Positions 51,495-61,086 of a DNA stretch of 64,000 bases are shown here, in pieces. This stretch comes from Streptomyces sp. DvalAA-43 (GTDB taxonomy: Bacteria > Actinomycetota > Actinomycetes > Streptomycetales > Streptomycetaceae): assembly GCF_900091725.1 (NCBI RefSeq), contig NZ_FMBW01000069.1, positions 1 through 64,000 of the forward strand, in the 5' to 3' direction. Positions within the stretch are counted from its first letter, which is position 1; each line of letters begins with the position of its first letter. A program made the translations under genes and the position numbers. The notes below the pieces were generated by a model, which was given only the letters and a program-made list of their open reading frames with translations, did no database searches and had not been told where the DNA came from.

Positions 51495-52559
51495 TCAGGC
51501 GCGGGGGTCGACCAGGATCTTGACGGCTGTCTCGTTGTGGTGGATCAGGGTGTCGAAGCCCTGGGTGACGAGGTCGTCCAGGCCGATGGTCCCGGTGATG
51601 AACGGGGCCAGGTCCACGCGGCCCTCCCGTACGAGTTCGATGGTCTGCGGGTGGGAGTTGACGTACGCGATGGTGCCGCGCAGGTCGATCTCCTTGAGGA
51701 CGAGTTTCTGCATGTCGATCGAGGCGGGCTTGCCCCAGATCGAGATGACGGTGATGACGCCGCCGGGCCGGACGGCGTCCATCAGGGTGTCGAGGACCGC
51801 GTTGACGGAGGTGGCCTCGTAGGCGACGTCCGCTCCCCTGCCGCCGGTGAGGCGGTGTACCTCTTCGGTGACGTCGGTGGTGGCGGGGTCGATGACGTGG
51901 TCGGCGACCCCGGTGTCCAGGGCCTTCTGCCGGCGCAGCGAGCTGAGTTCGGTGACCGCGACCTGGATGCCCATGGCCTTGAGCACCGCGCAGGTGAGCA
52001 GGCCGATGGGGCCGGCGCCGCCGACGAGGGCGAAGTCGCCGGCCTTCGCGCCCGAGCGCTGGAAGGCGTGGTATCCGACCGAGAGCGGTTCGATGAGTGC
52101 CGCCTGGTCAAGGGGGACGTCGCCGACCGGGTGGACCCAGCGGCGTTCGACGACGATCTTCTCCGCGAGTCCGCCGCCCCGGCCGCCGAGTCCGATGAAG
52201 TTCATGTCGGGCGAGAGGTGGTAGGTCGGGTTGTTCTCGCTGGTGTCGACGTCCGGGCGCAGGATGTAGGGCTCGACGACGACGCGGTCGCCCGGTTTCA
52301 GGTCGTCGACGCCTTCGCCGACCGCGTAAACGGTGCCGGACATCTCGTGGCCGAGTGTGACGGGTGCGGACTCGCCGGAGACCGGGTGCGGGTGGCCGGC
52401 CGACGGGACGAAGATGGGTCCGTCGAGGTACTCGTGCAGGTCGGTGCCGCAGATCCCGCAGTACGCGACGTCGATGCCCACGGTGCCCGGCCGTACGGCG
52501 GGCTCCGGGACGTCCTCGATGCGGATGTCACCTCGGTCGTAATAGCGTGCGGCCTTCAC
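51495..52559 (-). CDS. Zinc-dependent alcohol dehydrogenase, (R,R)-butanediol/sorbitol dehydrogenase type
   Basis: This 354-residue medium-chain dehydrogenase has catalytic zinc ligands C37 in DVAYCGICGTDLHEY and H71-E72 in VTLGHEMSGTVYAVG. NAD(H) binding is through FALVGGAGPIGLLTCAVLKAMG. The four structural-zinc cysteines of classical ADHs are absent (the region reads YILRPDVDTSENNPTYHLSPDMNFIGLGGRGGGLAEKIVV), as in butanediol/sorbitol-type relatives. The GTG at 52559 follows AAGGAG. It probably oxidises a vicinal diol or polyol with NAD+. It stands alone, so its place in metabolism is not defined. Confidence 0.9.
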   Translation of the reverse strand: MKAARYYDRGDIRIEDVPEPAVRPGTVGIDVAYCGICGTDLHEYLDGPIFVPSAGHPHPVSGESAPVTLGHEMSGTVYAVGEGVDDLKPGDRVVVEPYILRPDVDTSENNPTYHLSPDMNFIGLGGRGGGLAEKIVVERRWVHPVGDVPLDQAALIEPLSVGYHAFQRSGAKAGDFALVGGAGPIGLLTCAVLKAMGIQVAVTELSSLRRQKALDTGVADHVIDPATTDVTEEVHRLTGGRGADVAYEATSVNAVLDTLMDAVRPGGVITVISIWGKPASIDMQKLVLKEIDLRGTIAYVNSHPQTIELVREGRVDLAPFITGTIGLDDLVTQGFDTLIHHNETAVKILVDPRA

Positions 52560-53461
52560 CTGGGATCGCTCCTTCGGCTGTGTGCTGCTCACACCCCCCG
52601 GGGCGTCCTCCCGCCGTGGAACGGGGTCCGCGCCTCGCGCGTCTCGTGTACGCCCTCGGCCAACGTTACGGTCCGGTCCGTCCGGGCGCGCGTCGTGGCG
52701 CGCCACCGTGCCCGCCGGGCTGCCCGTACGGGGCACGGGCGCGATCGGCGCCGAAGACGGTGCGACCCCGGCGTCCGACCGACGTTGTCGCGCTGGTCGG
52801 GCGGCCACCGGATGGCTGGCGCCGTGGAGGGCACGACATTCACTCGGGAGCGCCGGTTCTTCCCCCGCACCCGGATCCGCCGCGACCTCACCACCTCGCT
52901 CTACCGGATCCCGACCGCCGACAAGGTCCGGTGGGCGCCAGGCGTACGGAACTGCGCCTGAAGACGTCCTGGAGACCTTGGGTGAGCGGATCGGCAACAG
53001 GCAACAAGGCGGAGTCCGTGACCATCGGCTCGGACAGGACCGAGGCTCGGCACATGCAGCGCTGCGGGGCTGATGGGTTGCAGGCGGTCGATGGACGACG
53101 ACACTCCCCTCGTAGCCGAACGCCGTCGAGGCCACTCCCCTTGTGACCTGCGTGCGAAGAAGAACGAGGCCGGGCTGTGCGTCACCCGGCCTACGCCTCC
53201 CAGGCCAACCCGATCGAGGCGCACTCCGGTCCGCTGCCGGGGGCCGGGTTCCTCCTACTCACCTCGGCGTTTCAGCGCGGCTCGGCCGCAGTGGCGACGG
53301 CAGATATGGTGCTGGGTGAAACCGGTCGGCCCGGCGCTGGCAGCCCTCGCCCGGCCACGCGAAGGCCCTCTGTGGCCGACGGTCGCGTGGTTCATAGCGG
53401 CGGTGGCGGGAGCACTGGCGCTGACGCGATTCGGTGAGGCGCCGACCGAGGATACGGGAGC
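52560..53461. other. Region with only fragmentary coding signals
   Basis: Around 53320-53450 a plus-strand frame gives PALAALARPREGPLWPTVAWFIAAVAGALALTRFGEAPTEDTG, one hydrophobic helix with a short tail, perhaps the end of a decayed membrane protein. The rest is noise-like on both strands. The dehydrogenase promoter should lie at the left edge. Confidence 0.3.
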
Positions 53462-54922
53462 TCAGCCGCTCCAACGCCAGTACAGTTCGGGCCGGGGCTG
53501 TGTGCCGCAGCCGGAGAGCTTCAGCTCGGGGTTCTGCCGGTCGCGGTCGTCCCAGCGGGTGGGGAGTTCGTGGTCGTCCTGGAAGAGGCAGCGATGGTCA
53601 ATGTCCATGATCCGCCAGGCGCTACGTTTCCAGGTCGTGCTCTGCCACGGCTCACGGATCCACCGCTGGCTCCCGCGGCCTCCCTCGCACCGCTCAAGTC
53701 CGACAGCCGTTGAGTTCGCAGTCAGACAGGAGTCGCGGTCGAGCCGGGGCCTGATCGTCCCGTCCTTCCTCATGTCCCACTTCTGCGCGGCTGATCCGTC
53801 ACAGCCGCGGATGTCGGCTGTACCTGAGATCGCCGGCCCGGTGGCGGCGTGGAGGCACTGTGACGGTTCCCTTCCGGTGAAGTACGTCGTCCGGCCGACG
53901 TCCCCGAGGATCTCCCCGGCGCGTGGGGGCCGGTGGTTCTGCTGGTACTGCCGGTGGATCCACAGGCTCCAGTCCTTCTGGAGCGGGCCTTTGTAGGCGG
54001 TGGCGTTCGCGCACGTCCCGGTGGCCCGGCACTTCCGGTTGGCGAGGTACCAGCGCGCCACCTCGTCCTTCTCGGCCGAGGCTCCGGGGTTGAGATTCGG
54101 TGTCAGCGGCGACATGGTGTAGCCGAGGTAGGCCGACACGGGAACCCCGAGCGCGTAGCCCACCCTGCGGAAGTACCGGGCGCCGACTCCGTGGTCGGCG
54201 TGGTCGACACCGCCGCCGAGCCCGAAGGCGAACGAGGCATTGTCATGATCCATCGTCAGGATGCGCCTTGCCCGGCTCAGCCGGACCAGCGCGGAGACCA
54301 CCGCGAGCAGCCGGTCCTCCGTGTAGCTCGCGGTGCTCTGGAACGGCTGAATGCTCTTCTTGTCCTGGTCGAACAGCCTGAACAGACTGTTCGCCTCCTG
54401 GCCGCGCGGCAGTCCGTCGTGGAGGTCCAGGAACGTCAGCCGCACATCGGTGTTTCTGGCGGCGTCCGCTAGCCGGTAGGACCTGACCCGGACGCCGTCC
54501 GCCCGCACATCCGACCGTTCCCAGCGGTTGGCCGCCTCCGCCATCTCCGCGTAGGCCGCCCTCACCCCGTACTCCCTGCGGTCCACGTACTCGAGTGCCT
54601 TGACCCGGTTCTTCTTGCCGCCGTCACCGGCGGTCAGATACACCGTGTCTACCGGGCACCCGGCGCGGATGGTCTGTCTGATCTCCGGATTCAGAAAGAA
54701 CAGGTCGTCATCAGGATGCGCCACGCCGACCAGGGTGCGACGGCACTGCACCGGGTCTTTCGCGTGCGCGGCCGGACGGGACGACCCGGCCGTCGTGCCC
54801 GTGCCAGGAAACGAATCGGGCATGGCCGAGCAGGCGGACCCCAGCAGGGCACAGACGATCAGCGCCGCCGCAGTCTCCGGTGTGCGGGAGGGCCGGCCCG
54901 GGTGACGCCTTCTCCAGCCCAC
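53462..54922 (-). CDS. PIG-L-family deacetylase lipoprotein with C-terminal ricin-type lectin-like domain
   Basis: This 486-residue exported lipoprotein has a basic N-terminus, a hydrophobic core and a lipobox LGSAC (Cys31). The PIG-L N-acetylsugar deacetylase fold has the metal-binding motif LVGVAHPDDDLFFLNPEI (AHPDDD at 68-73) and a second site GGVDHADHGVGARYF (240-244). From about residue 350, GREPSQCLHAATGPAISG...GSAAQKWDMRKDGTIRPRLDRDSCLTAN...SQRWIREP has the QKW-type repeats of ricin-B lectins. The start is the GTG at 54922 with AAAGGAG upstream. The likely job is extracellular deacetylation of an N-acetylated glycan bound by the lectin part; the target is unknown. Confidence 0.87.
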   Translation of the reverse strand: MGWRRRHPGRPSRTPETAAALIVCALLGSACSAMPDSFPGTGTTAGSSRPAAHAKDPVQCRRTLVGVAHPDDDLFFLNPEIRQTIRAGCPVDTVYLTAGDGGKKNRVKALEYVDRREYGVRAAYAEMAEAANRWERSDVRADGVRVRSYRLADAARNTDVRLTFLDLHDGLPRGQEANSLFRLFDQDKKSIQPFQSTASYTEDRLLAVVSALVRLSRARRILTMDHDNASFAFGLGGGVDHADHGVGARYFRRVGYALGVPVSAYLGYTMSPLTPNLNPGASAEKDEVARWYLANRKCRATGTCANATAYKGPLQKDWSLWIHRQYQQNHRPPRAGEILGDVGRTTYFTGREPSQCLHAATGPAISGTADIRGCDGSAAQKWDMRKDGTIRPRLDRDSCLTANSTAVGLERCEGGRGSQRWIREPWQSTTWKRSAWRIMDIDHRCLFQDDHELPTRWDDRDRQNPELKLSGCGTQPRPELYWRWSG

Positions 54923-55224
54923 CGAGGGCTCCTTTCGCCGCTGCCGATCCCCCGACGGAGGATCCTCCAACGGACGGAGCCGAAGCAACCGACACACCGA
55001 CGAGCAGCCCGGAGACAAAGGAGGTGCTGCTCAGAAGCCGAACGACGCGACGCGTTCCCGCAATGGCTGCCCACCTGCAATCACCACCGCGGACACACCG
55101 CACTCGCAGGCAAACCACTCGCCGGCCGCGTCCCCACCTCACAGGGCAATACACCTGGCCCTCGCCGGCAGCCAGGCTCCCCCGGATGCGAACGGCGTTC
55201 TCCGACGGGGCGGTACTGATGGTG
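54923..55224. other. Intergenic region between two exported-protein genes
   Basis: About 300 bp on the minus-strand side between the DMF-like gene stop and the PIG-L start. No gene or clear terminator is seen; it should contain the PIG-L gene's own promoter. Confidence 0.35.
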
Positions 55225-56799
55225 TCAGCGTGGTGCGGACGCGTACACCTCTCTCACATCGTCCACGAGCTCTGGCCTGTTCCGGCCGCACGGGCCCGCC
55301 GCGAAGGCGCGGAGCAGATTCTCCGTGCTGCGGGTGACGAATGCTCCCGTACGGGCGTCCATGCCGTGGTTGCGTCCGTTCTCGCGGGTTCCCGCCATCA
55401 GGGCCTCGACCCACCGCATCGTCCCGGAGGCGAAGACGCCCGCCCCGCTCGGCACGGTGTAGTAGGCGGAGTCGGCGTAACTGGGCCTGCCGTTACAGAC
55501 GAGGGGGGAATGGGCGATGATCTCGATCGGTGCCGGGGTGGGCATGCCGGGGGTGACCCGGTCGTACTCCACCCCGACCAGATGGTCGAAGGAGGCTCCT
55601 CGCTTCACTCCTGTCCCCTCGAAGAGCCAGTGGTCGCTCCGGCGGACGACGTACGGGGCGTCCACGGGATAGCCCTCGTAGAGGACGCCGGTCAGAGAGG
55701 ACTCGGGGGAGGCGCCGGGTGGCTGGCGAAAGTCGTTGGTCGGCATGTCCGGGTGGTCTGCGAGGTAGGGGTCGTTCCGGTAGTCGGTCTTGTAGCAGAC
55801 GACGGTGCGGTCAGCGCCGGTGTCGTCCGGCTCCAGTCTGACTCTGCGGAAGCAGGTGTTGGCCCCGAGGAAGGCCACGTTCGTACCTGTGTCGCGCGCC
55901 CGGGTGACGCGCGCCCGTTGCTGCGGCGTCCAGTACTCGTCATGTCCCAGCGAGACGGCTCCGGCCGCGTTGTGGAGAATGCCAGGGTCGCGATGGATGT
56001 CCAGGCCAGTGGTGTAGGCGAGCGGGATACCCAGCTTCTCCGCCAGGACCACCACCGCCCGTTCGTAAGCCATGAACTTCTCGGCGCCGATGCCGTCGTA
56101 GGGCCGGTCGAAGCTGACGGCAAGCGAACGCGTGCCGTACGCACCGTTCTCGCCCTGGTAAAGGCTGTAGCCGCCCCACAGGTTGTACGCCTGCCATGTT
56201 GCCGGGGCGTGCATCAACACGATTCTGCCAGCGGCGCTCGCCGAGCGGACGATCAGCGGCACGTAGTGCTGGTGGGCGTCTTCCGAGTCCAGCCGGAGCA
56301 AATACGCTCCCTCCGGCCAGCCGCCCGTATGGACGGGGAGTGTGCGGTGCCAATCCGCCCGTACGGTACGGGTTGCCCGGACCAGCCGGGGACGGGCCTG
56401 GGCCGACCCTGTCACACGGTGCGAACGCCAGACCAACCGCGCCTGCGCCCCGTCGTACCAGCCGACGCGGTAGGCCGAGACCCGGAACGCCGGGGCGGTG
56501 GTGGAGACGTACAGGCCGAACTCCTCGCCCGGCAACACGCTCACCTTGTCGGCATAGCCCTCGATGGCCCCGGGCGGACCCATCGAACGGACCCGCCAGT
56601 CGGCGTCCCCCGCCCGGGAGCTCTCCCTGCTCTCGGCGCGGCGGCCGGCGCCGGGCGGGGTGGGCGCGCCTGTCCCGGAGGAGTGGCAACCGGTCACTGC
56701 CACGCCGCCCGCCATCGCCCCGCTCGCTGCCGCAGCAAGGAAGCGCCTGCGGTCCAGCCGGCCAGAAATTCCGGCGTCCTGCCTTTCCCCGTGCTTCAT
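55225..56799 (-). CDS. Tat-exported lipoprotein, N,N-dimethylformamidase beta-subunit-like
   Basis: This is a 524-residue protein with a twin-arginine leader (GRLDRRRFLAAAASGAMAGGVAVTGCHS, RRR at 17-19) and a lipobox Cys38. The mature part starts with a beta domain (ADKVSVLPGEEFGLYVSTTAPAFRVSAYRVGWYDGAQARLVW) and continues with the large domain found in the N,N-dimethylformamidase large subunit (WQAYNLWGGYSLY, SFDRPYDGIGAEKFMAYERAVVVLAEKLGIPLAYTTGLDIHRDP, SLGHDEYWTPQQRARV). Most actinobacterial exported relatives have no known reaction, and no small DMFase subunit gene is nearby. It is the first gene of a same-strand pair with the PIG-L lipoprotein. Confidence 0.82.
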   Translation of the reverse strand: MKHGERQDAGISGRLDRRRFLAAAASGAMAGGVAVTGCHSSGTGAPTPPGAGRRAESRESSRAGDADWRVRSMGPPGAIEGYADKVSVLPGEEFGLYVSTTAPAFRVSAYRVGWYDGAQARLVWRSHRVTGSAQARPRLVRATRTVRADWHRTLPVHTGGWPEGAYLLRLDSEDAHQHYVPLIVRSASAAGRIVLMHAPATWQAYNLWGGYSLYQGENGAYGTRSLAVSFDRPYDGIGAEKFMAYERAVVVLAEKLGIPLAYTTGLDIHRDPGILHNAAGAVSLGHDEYWTPQQRARVTRARDTGTNVAFLGANTCFRRVRLEPDDTGADRTVVCYKTDYRNDPYLADHPDMPTNDFRQPPGASPESSLTGVLYEGYPVDAPYVVRRSDHWLFEGTGVKRGASFDHLVGVEYDRVTPGMPTPAPIEIIAHSPLVCNGRPSYADSAYYTVPSGAGVFASGTMRWVEALMAGTRENGRNHGMDARTGAFVTRSTENLLRAFAAGPCGRNRPELVDDVREVYASAPR

Positions 56800-57430
56800 G
56801 GCGTCCGCCGAACCCGTTCCTCAACACTGTCACCAGCCATCGTCCCCCGCCACGGGCTCGAAGACGACGAGGCCGCGCCGAACGGGGACGCGCCGCGTCG
56901 TGTCGTGGTATCGCAAATCTCCCGATCTCAGGTGCTCGGCGCGCTCGCAGTTGCTTTTCACGGGCGTGGAACTGCCGCACCGGCTCCAGGCTACAACTCG
57001 GCACCACATGGCTCGGCGAACTCCTCGGAGTCCTGGCCCGGCAACAGCCCGGTGGCAAAGGGTCACTCCGCGGGAACATGGACGATCAGTTGGCTCGGTA
57101 TCTAGATCTTGGCTTGGGTCCGGTTCCACTTCGTTCCGCCGATCTGGCGCGAATTCTGCTGAGCCCGGCGCCGCAAGCGCCGATAGTCCGCCACCCTGCT
57201 CGTCGACCGCCTCACTTTCAACCGCAGAAGCATTGAGGCCGACACTGACTCCTGCCGCCTCACCAGCATCCGAGCTGAAGCCAAGGCACCCGCTAGGACC
57301 ACTTCCGCGTGGACGCCGACGACGTCGAACAGCACGCCCTGTCCCAAGTGTGCGCGCCGCCCGGCTCGCCCTGCCGATCGCGCCGCGTGGGTGCGGTCGT
57401 CTCCGCCTGCCACACCCACGCTTCCACGTA
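56800..57430. other. Non-coding stretch, nothing supported
   Basis: Open frames here are extensions of shadows of the neighbouring gene. The promoter of the DMF-like gene is expected at the left edge. A minus-strand Arg-rich piece (RLRRRAQQNSRQIGGTKWNRTQAKI) is not assignable. Confidence 0.3.
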
Positions 57431-57600
57431 CGGCCTGCCTTCGAGGAAGCGCTGCGTACGGCGCGGGAGATCAAAGCTCCCGCCCCACGCTGCCGGGTCA
57501 TCTTCACCATGTACGAGAGGAAGCGGCTCGGCCGCGAACGCCGCCGAACTCGCCAACCACGGCATGCCTCGCCTCCCCGGGTTGGCGTGGCTGCGGCCCG
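57431..57600 (+). pseudogene. Serine recombinase (resolvase) fragment
   Basis: The frame gives RPAFEEALRTAREIKAPAPRCRVIFTMYERKRLGR, then in another frame AAELANHG. In intact actinobacterial resolvases this reads RPAFEEALRTAREIKAHAPHCRVIFTVYEMKRLGRDAAELT as one chain, so the piece is frameshifted. The catalytic N-terminal Ser region and the HTH tail are missing. Confidence 0.65.
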
Positions 57601-58024
57601 TCCGTTCGGCCGGGCCCTGAGTCTTCCGCTTCTCGGGAGGCCCTGCTCACAACAGGACAGTAGGACCGTTCAGGGCAAACACATCTGAACTTTCCCAGAA
57701 GATGGCTAAGCACACCACGATTCAGCACAACATGAGCACGCGTGCCGTTGATGGAGCCGAGTCTGCATAACTCTCCGTTCGAAGAACACTGCACTGCACA
57801 GGGAGGAACTCACCGCCAACCTGTCAGGCCGCGCCGCCAAGGTCCCTTTCGGCCGGCGGCAAGATGGATTCTGCACCCATTCGGTGCCATCTCGTGTCGT
57901 GATCCGGCCGGAAGCGTCGCCAAGAACAACAGGGTCTACAGAATCGTTTGACGGACGCCAGGTCGAGACATTTTCGGTAGACACGGACTCATGCTTGTCC
58001 TGACCACACCTGCCAGGGATGCGA

Positions 58025-59440
58025 ATGACGGAGTGCCAGGTTTCGATCGTAGTTCCTTGTTTCAATGAGGATGAGGTGATCGGGCGATTTCACCGAACGC
58101 TGATTGTCGTTCTTGGAACGACTCGACACAGCTTCGAAGTCTGTTATGTCGACGACGGCAGCCGGGACGCGACCAGGGAGCAGCTGCGCGCTCTCGCTGC
58201 CGCAGATCCGCGCGTCCGCTACACCTCCTTCAGCCGGAATTTCGGCAAGGAGGCCGCGATGCTTGCCGGATTGCGTATGTCCCGGGGTAACGACGTGATT
58301 CTCATGGATGCCGACCTTCAGCACCCGCCCTCACTCGTTCCCCGGATACTGGAGCTGAGACAGCGGGGATACGACCAGGTCGTCGCGCGACGGGACCGTT
58401 CGGGGGACGGCCTGGTGCGCAGCCTCGTCAGCACGGCGTACTACCGCGTGGTGGGGCACTGGATGGATGTCGACATCACCGACGGCGAGGGAGACTTCCG
58501 GCTGCTGTCCCGTCCTGCCGTCGACGCGGTGCTCGCCCTGCCCGAAGCCAACCGGTTCTCCAAGGGAATCTTCTCCTGGATCGGCTTCGACACCGTCAGC
58601 TTCACCTACCACAACGTCAGCCGCGCCGCCGGTACGTCGAAATGGAGCGGGAGACGTCTGCTCAACTACGGCATCGACGGAATGATCTCCTTCAACAGCC
58701 GACCATTGCGCCTGGCCGTCTACATCGGTCTCACGCTCTTCTCGGCGGCGTTGGTGTACGCACTGTGGATCATCGTCGGCGTCGCCCTGCATGGTGTGCG
58801 CGTCCCAGGATTCGCCACCCTGCTGACCGCTGTCGTCGCACTGGGCGGTGTCCAGCTGGCCACGCTCGGCATTATCGGTGAATACGTTGGACGTATCTAT
58901 CGCGAAACGAAACACCGGCCGCTCTACGTGGTGCGCGAGACGGAGCTACGTGCCCGACATGGGCACCACACCATTACAGACCCTCAACCGCCCGAAATCC
59001 CGTCAGCAACCGCCATGGCATCCTCCACGATCGGTTCGACCAAGGCGCGTACCGTGCGCCAATTCTTCGTCTTCGCATCGATCGGAATTGTCAACACGGC
59101 GGTCTATCTGGCGGTGTACGCCTCCCTGAACCGATGGATCCCCTACCTGATCGCGCATGTCATCGGCTTCGCAGTCAGTATCGTGGGGTCGTTCTTCCTC
59201 AATACGTACATCACCTGTCGTACGAAGCCGACATGGCACGGATTCTTCCGGTATCCCCTCTCGAGCCTCGTCAACCTCGCACTCACCGGCGTTCTTCTCT
59301 TTGCCGGTGTACATACCCTGGATATGGGCAAGAACGTCGCCGCCGTAGCGGCGGGGCTCCTTGCGACCCCGCTCTCATTTCTGCTCGCCCGATGGGCAAT
59401 CAACTCCGGCACTGACCTCGCCGAGCAACGGGCCCGCTGA
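58025..59440 (+). CDS. GT2 glycosyltransferase fused to a GtrA-like membrane domain
   Basis: This is a 471-residue protein with two functional parts. Residues 1-225 are a GT2 domain (VSIVVPCFNEDEVIGRF, VCYVDDGSRD, VILMDADLQHPP with the D-x-D) of the polyprenyl-phosphate-sugar synthase type. Two helices follow (231-252, 263-283; LATLGIIGEYVGRIYRETKHRP is a family signature). Residues 343-459 are a four-helix GtrA domain (RQFFVFASIGIVNTAVYLAVYASL), a putative flippase for lipid-linked sugars. In most bacteria these are separate proteins (GtrB and GtrA). The fusion would make and flip a polyprenyl-phosphate hexose. ATG 58025 is favoured by AGGG 6 nt upstream; 58019 is also possible. Confidence 0.9.
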   Translation: MTECQVSIVVPCFNEDEVIGRFHRTLIVVLGTTRHSFEVCYVDDGSRDATREQLRALAAADPRVRYTSFSRNFGKEAAMLAGLRMSRGNDVILMDADLQHPPSLVPRILELRQRGYDQVVARRDRSGDGLVRSLVSTAYYRVVGHWMDVDITDGEGDFRLLSRPAVDAVLALPEANRFSKGIFSWIGFDTVSFTYHNVSRAAGTSKWSGRRLLNYGIDGMISFNSRPLRLAVYIGLTLFSAALVYALWIIVGVALHGVRVPGFATLLTAVVALGGVQLATLGIIGEYVGRIYRETKHRPLYVVRETELRARHGHHTITDPQPPEIPSATAMASSTIGSTKARTVRQFFVFASIGIVNTAVYLAVYASLNRWIPYLIAHVIGFAVSIVGSFFLNTYITCRTKPTWHGFFRYPLSSLVNLALTGVLLFAGVHTLDMGKNVAAVAAGLLATPLSFLLARWAINSGTDLAEQRAR

Positions 59441-59497
59441 CCGGGAACCCACGCCGCCCGGATCCGAACGACGCCTCCATGAAGGGCACCAGGACGC

Positions 59498-60997
59498 ATG
59501 ACGGCAGACGAATCGAAGGCCCCTGCCCTTTCCCACCCGGAACGCAGGTCCAGTACAGGGATCAACAAAAGAATCGCGTCACGGGGGACGACCGTCTGGA
59601 CCACCGTTCTCGTCCTGCTGCCGCTCGGCCTCCTGAGCGCGGCGGTCTGGATCGGCCGCCTGGTCCGCCCGGGAGCGGACGACTGGTGCTTCCTCCCCGT
59701 CGTCCGGGACGACGGTGCATCCGGTCTCATCGGCAAGTTCTACTTCCAAGACAATGGACGTCTCGCCAACGCGCTGCTCGTCGTCGCCTACGCCGCGTTC
59801 GGGGTCCCGGGCCATAAATGGTTCGCACTGGTCACCGGCATTCTCATCCTGGGCATTCTCTGGGCAGTGACCGCCTCAGCGCTCCGCAGCGCCGGGATGC
59901 ACACGGCCCGCGCGATCCCGCCGCTGGTAGCGGCGATGATGACAGTCGTCTTCCTTTTCGCCACGCAGAACACCTACAAGACGTTCTACTGGCCGGCTTC
60001 CTCCGTCTCCCACACTCTCGCGCCAGTTCTGGCCGCCGGCTCCGTCATCCCGCTGCTGCTCGCACGCACCCGGAAGGGCCGCGCCCTCGCCCTCGGGACC
60101 GCGCTCATGGCCGGAGTCTTCATCGGCACACTGTCGGAGGAGACGGCGGTCGTGTTGTTCGTCGTTCTCACCCTCGCACTGCTGACAAGTTTCTGGGTCT
60201 TGCCGGGCCCCGGCCGGACGCTTGCCCGCTGGTGGTGCGCGCTCGCCTTCATCGGTACCGCGATCGGCACTGTCACCCTCTACACGTCGCCCGGCGCACG
60301 CACCCGGCGCGAGCGGTTCGGCGCCGACACCACGTCAATGCTCAGCCCGGACGCGCTCATGGCATCTCTGCGCGCGTTCGCGGACATCCTGGGAACGATC
60401 CTCTCGACGTGGCAGTACGCCGGGGCCGTCGCCGCCGGCCTCCTACTGGGACTGCTGGCGCGCGAAGACGGCCCACGGACGCATGGGCTTCTATGGCGGC
60501 GGCCTCTCATTCCGGTCGTCGTCGGGGCAATCGCGTTCCTGATTTCCGGATATCTCTGCACTGTCGTCGCCCGCCCGGCATTCGGAACGAACCTGACCAG
60601 CGCCTCCCGCACCTGGAACGACTATCTGCTGCTCTACGTCATGCTCCTGGTCACCGTCGGTGCCATGCTGGGCCGCGTCCTGCGCGCACGGCAATGGCTG
60701 CTCGCCCCCACGACGGTGGCCGCGGCAGTTGTCTACGTCCTGGCCTGCACCGGACTTGCCATCCCTCTGGCCCACCTGGAGGGGGAGATGGAGGTACGGG
60801 CACAGCGCTGGGACCGCCAGGACCAGTGGCTGCGCACCCACGCTGCACACGGCGACCAGGTGCTGCCCTACACACCGGTCTCGGTCAGCGGGCTGGGCGA
60901 ACCATTCGGCCACCACGGTCAGAAGCCGTGGCCGGCCAAGTGCGTCGCCCAGTGGTACTACCTCAAGCGCATCACCTACTCACCCCGGTTTCCCTGA
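59498..60997 (+). CDS. Polytopic membrane protein of DUF6056/GT-C-like type
   Basis: This 499-residue protein has a short N-terminal tail and about 11 predicted helices. Family-like blocks are RLVRPGADDWCFLPVVRDDG in the first outer loop (acidic pair), FYFQDNGRLANALLVVAYAAFG and the periplasmic-looking TQNTYKTFYWPASSVSHTLAPVLAAG. The acidic first loop and topology resemble GT-C glycosyltransferases that take sugars from polyprenyl-phosphate donors; this is structural inference. AGGAC precedes the ATG at 59498. It starts 57 bp after the GT2-GtrA gene, so the two are probably co-transcribed and work in one glycosylation pathway: donor synthesis, flipping, transfer. Confidence 0.8.
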   Translation: MTADESKAPALSHPERRSSTGINKRIASRGTTVWTTVLVLLPLGLLSAAVWIGRLVRPGADDWCFLPVVRDDGASGLIGKFYFQDNGRLANALLVVAYAAFGVPGHKWFALVTGILILGILWAVTASALRSAGMHTARAIPPLVAAMMTVVFLFATQNTYKTFYWPASSVSHTLAPVLAAGSVIPLLLARTRKGRALALGTALMAGVFIGTLSEETAVVLFVVLTLALLTSFWVLPGPGRTLARWWCALAFIGTAIGTVTLYTSPGARTRRERFGADTTSMLSPDALMASLRAFADILGTILSTWQYAGAVAAGLLLGLLAREDGPRTHGLLWRRPLIPVVVGAIAFLISGYLCTVVARPAFGTNLTSASRTWNDYLLLYVMLLVTVGAMLGRVLRARQWLLAPTTVAAAVVYVLACTGLAIPLAHLEGEMEVRAQRWDRQDQWLRTHAAHGDQVLPYTPVSVSGLGEPFGHHGQKPWPAKCVAQWYYLKRITYSPRFP

Positions 60998-61086
60998 CGG
61001 ACCCGGGGCGCTGTCACGTTGTTGGATGGGTGTGTCTGAAGTGCTCCGGGTCTGGTGAAGGCTCGATTTCCTGAGAGGATCGAGTC

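Noticed and set aside
51204..52961. 585-codon open frame on the plus strand
   Set aside because: Antisense shadow of the zinc dehydrogenase, extended through non-coding sequence.
54880..57105. 741-codon open frame on the plus strand
   Set aside because: Antisense to the DMFase-like gene; no motif or ribosome-binding site.
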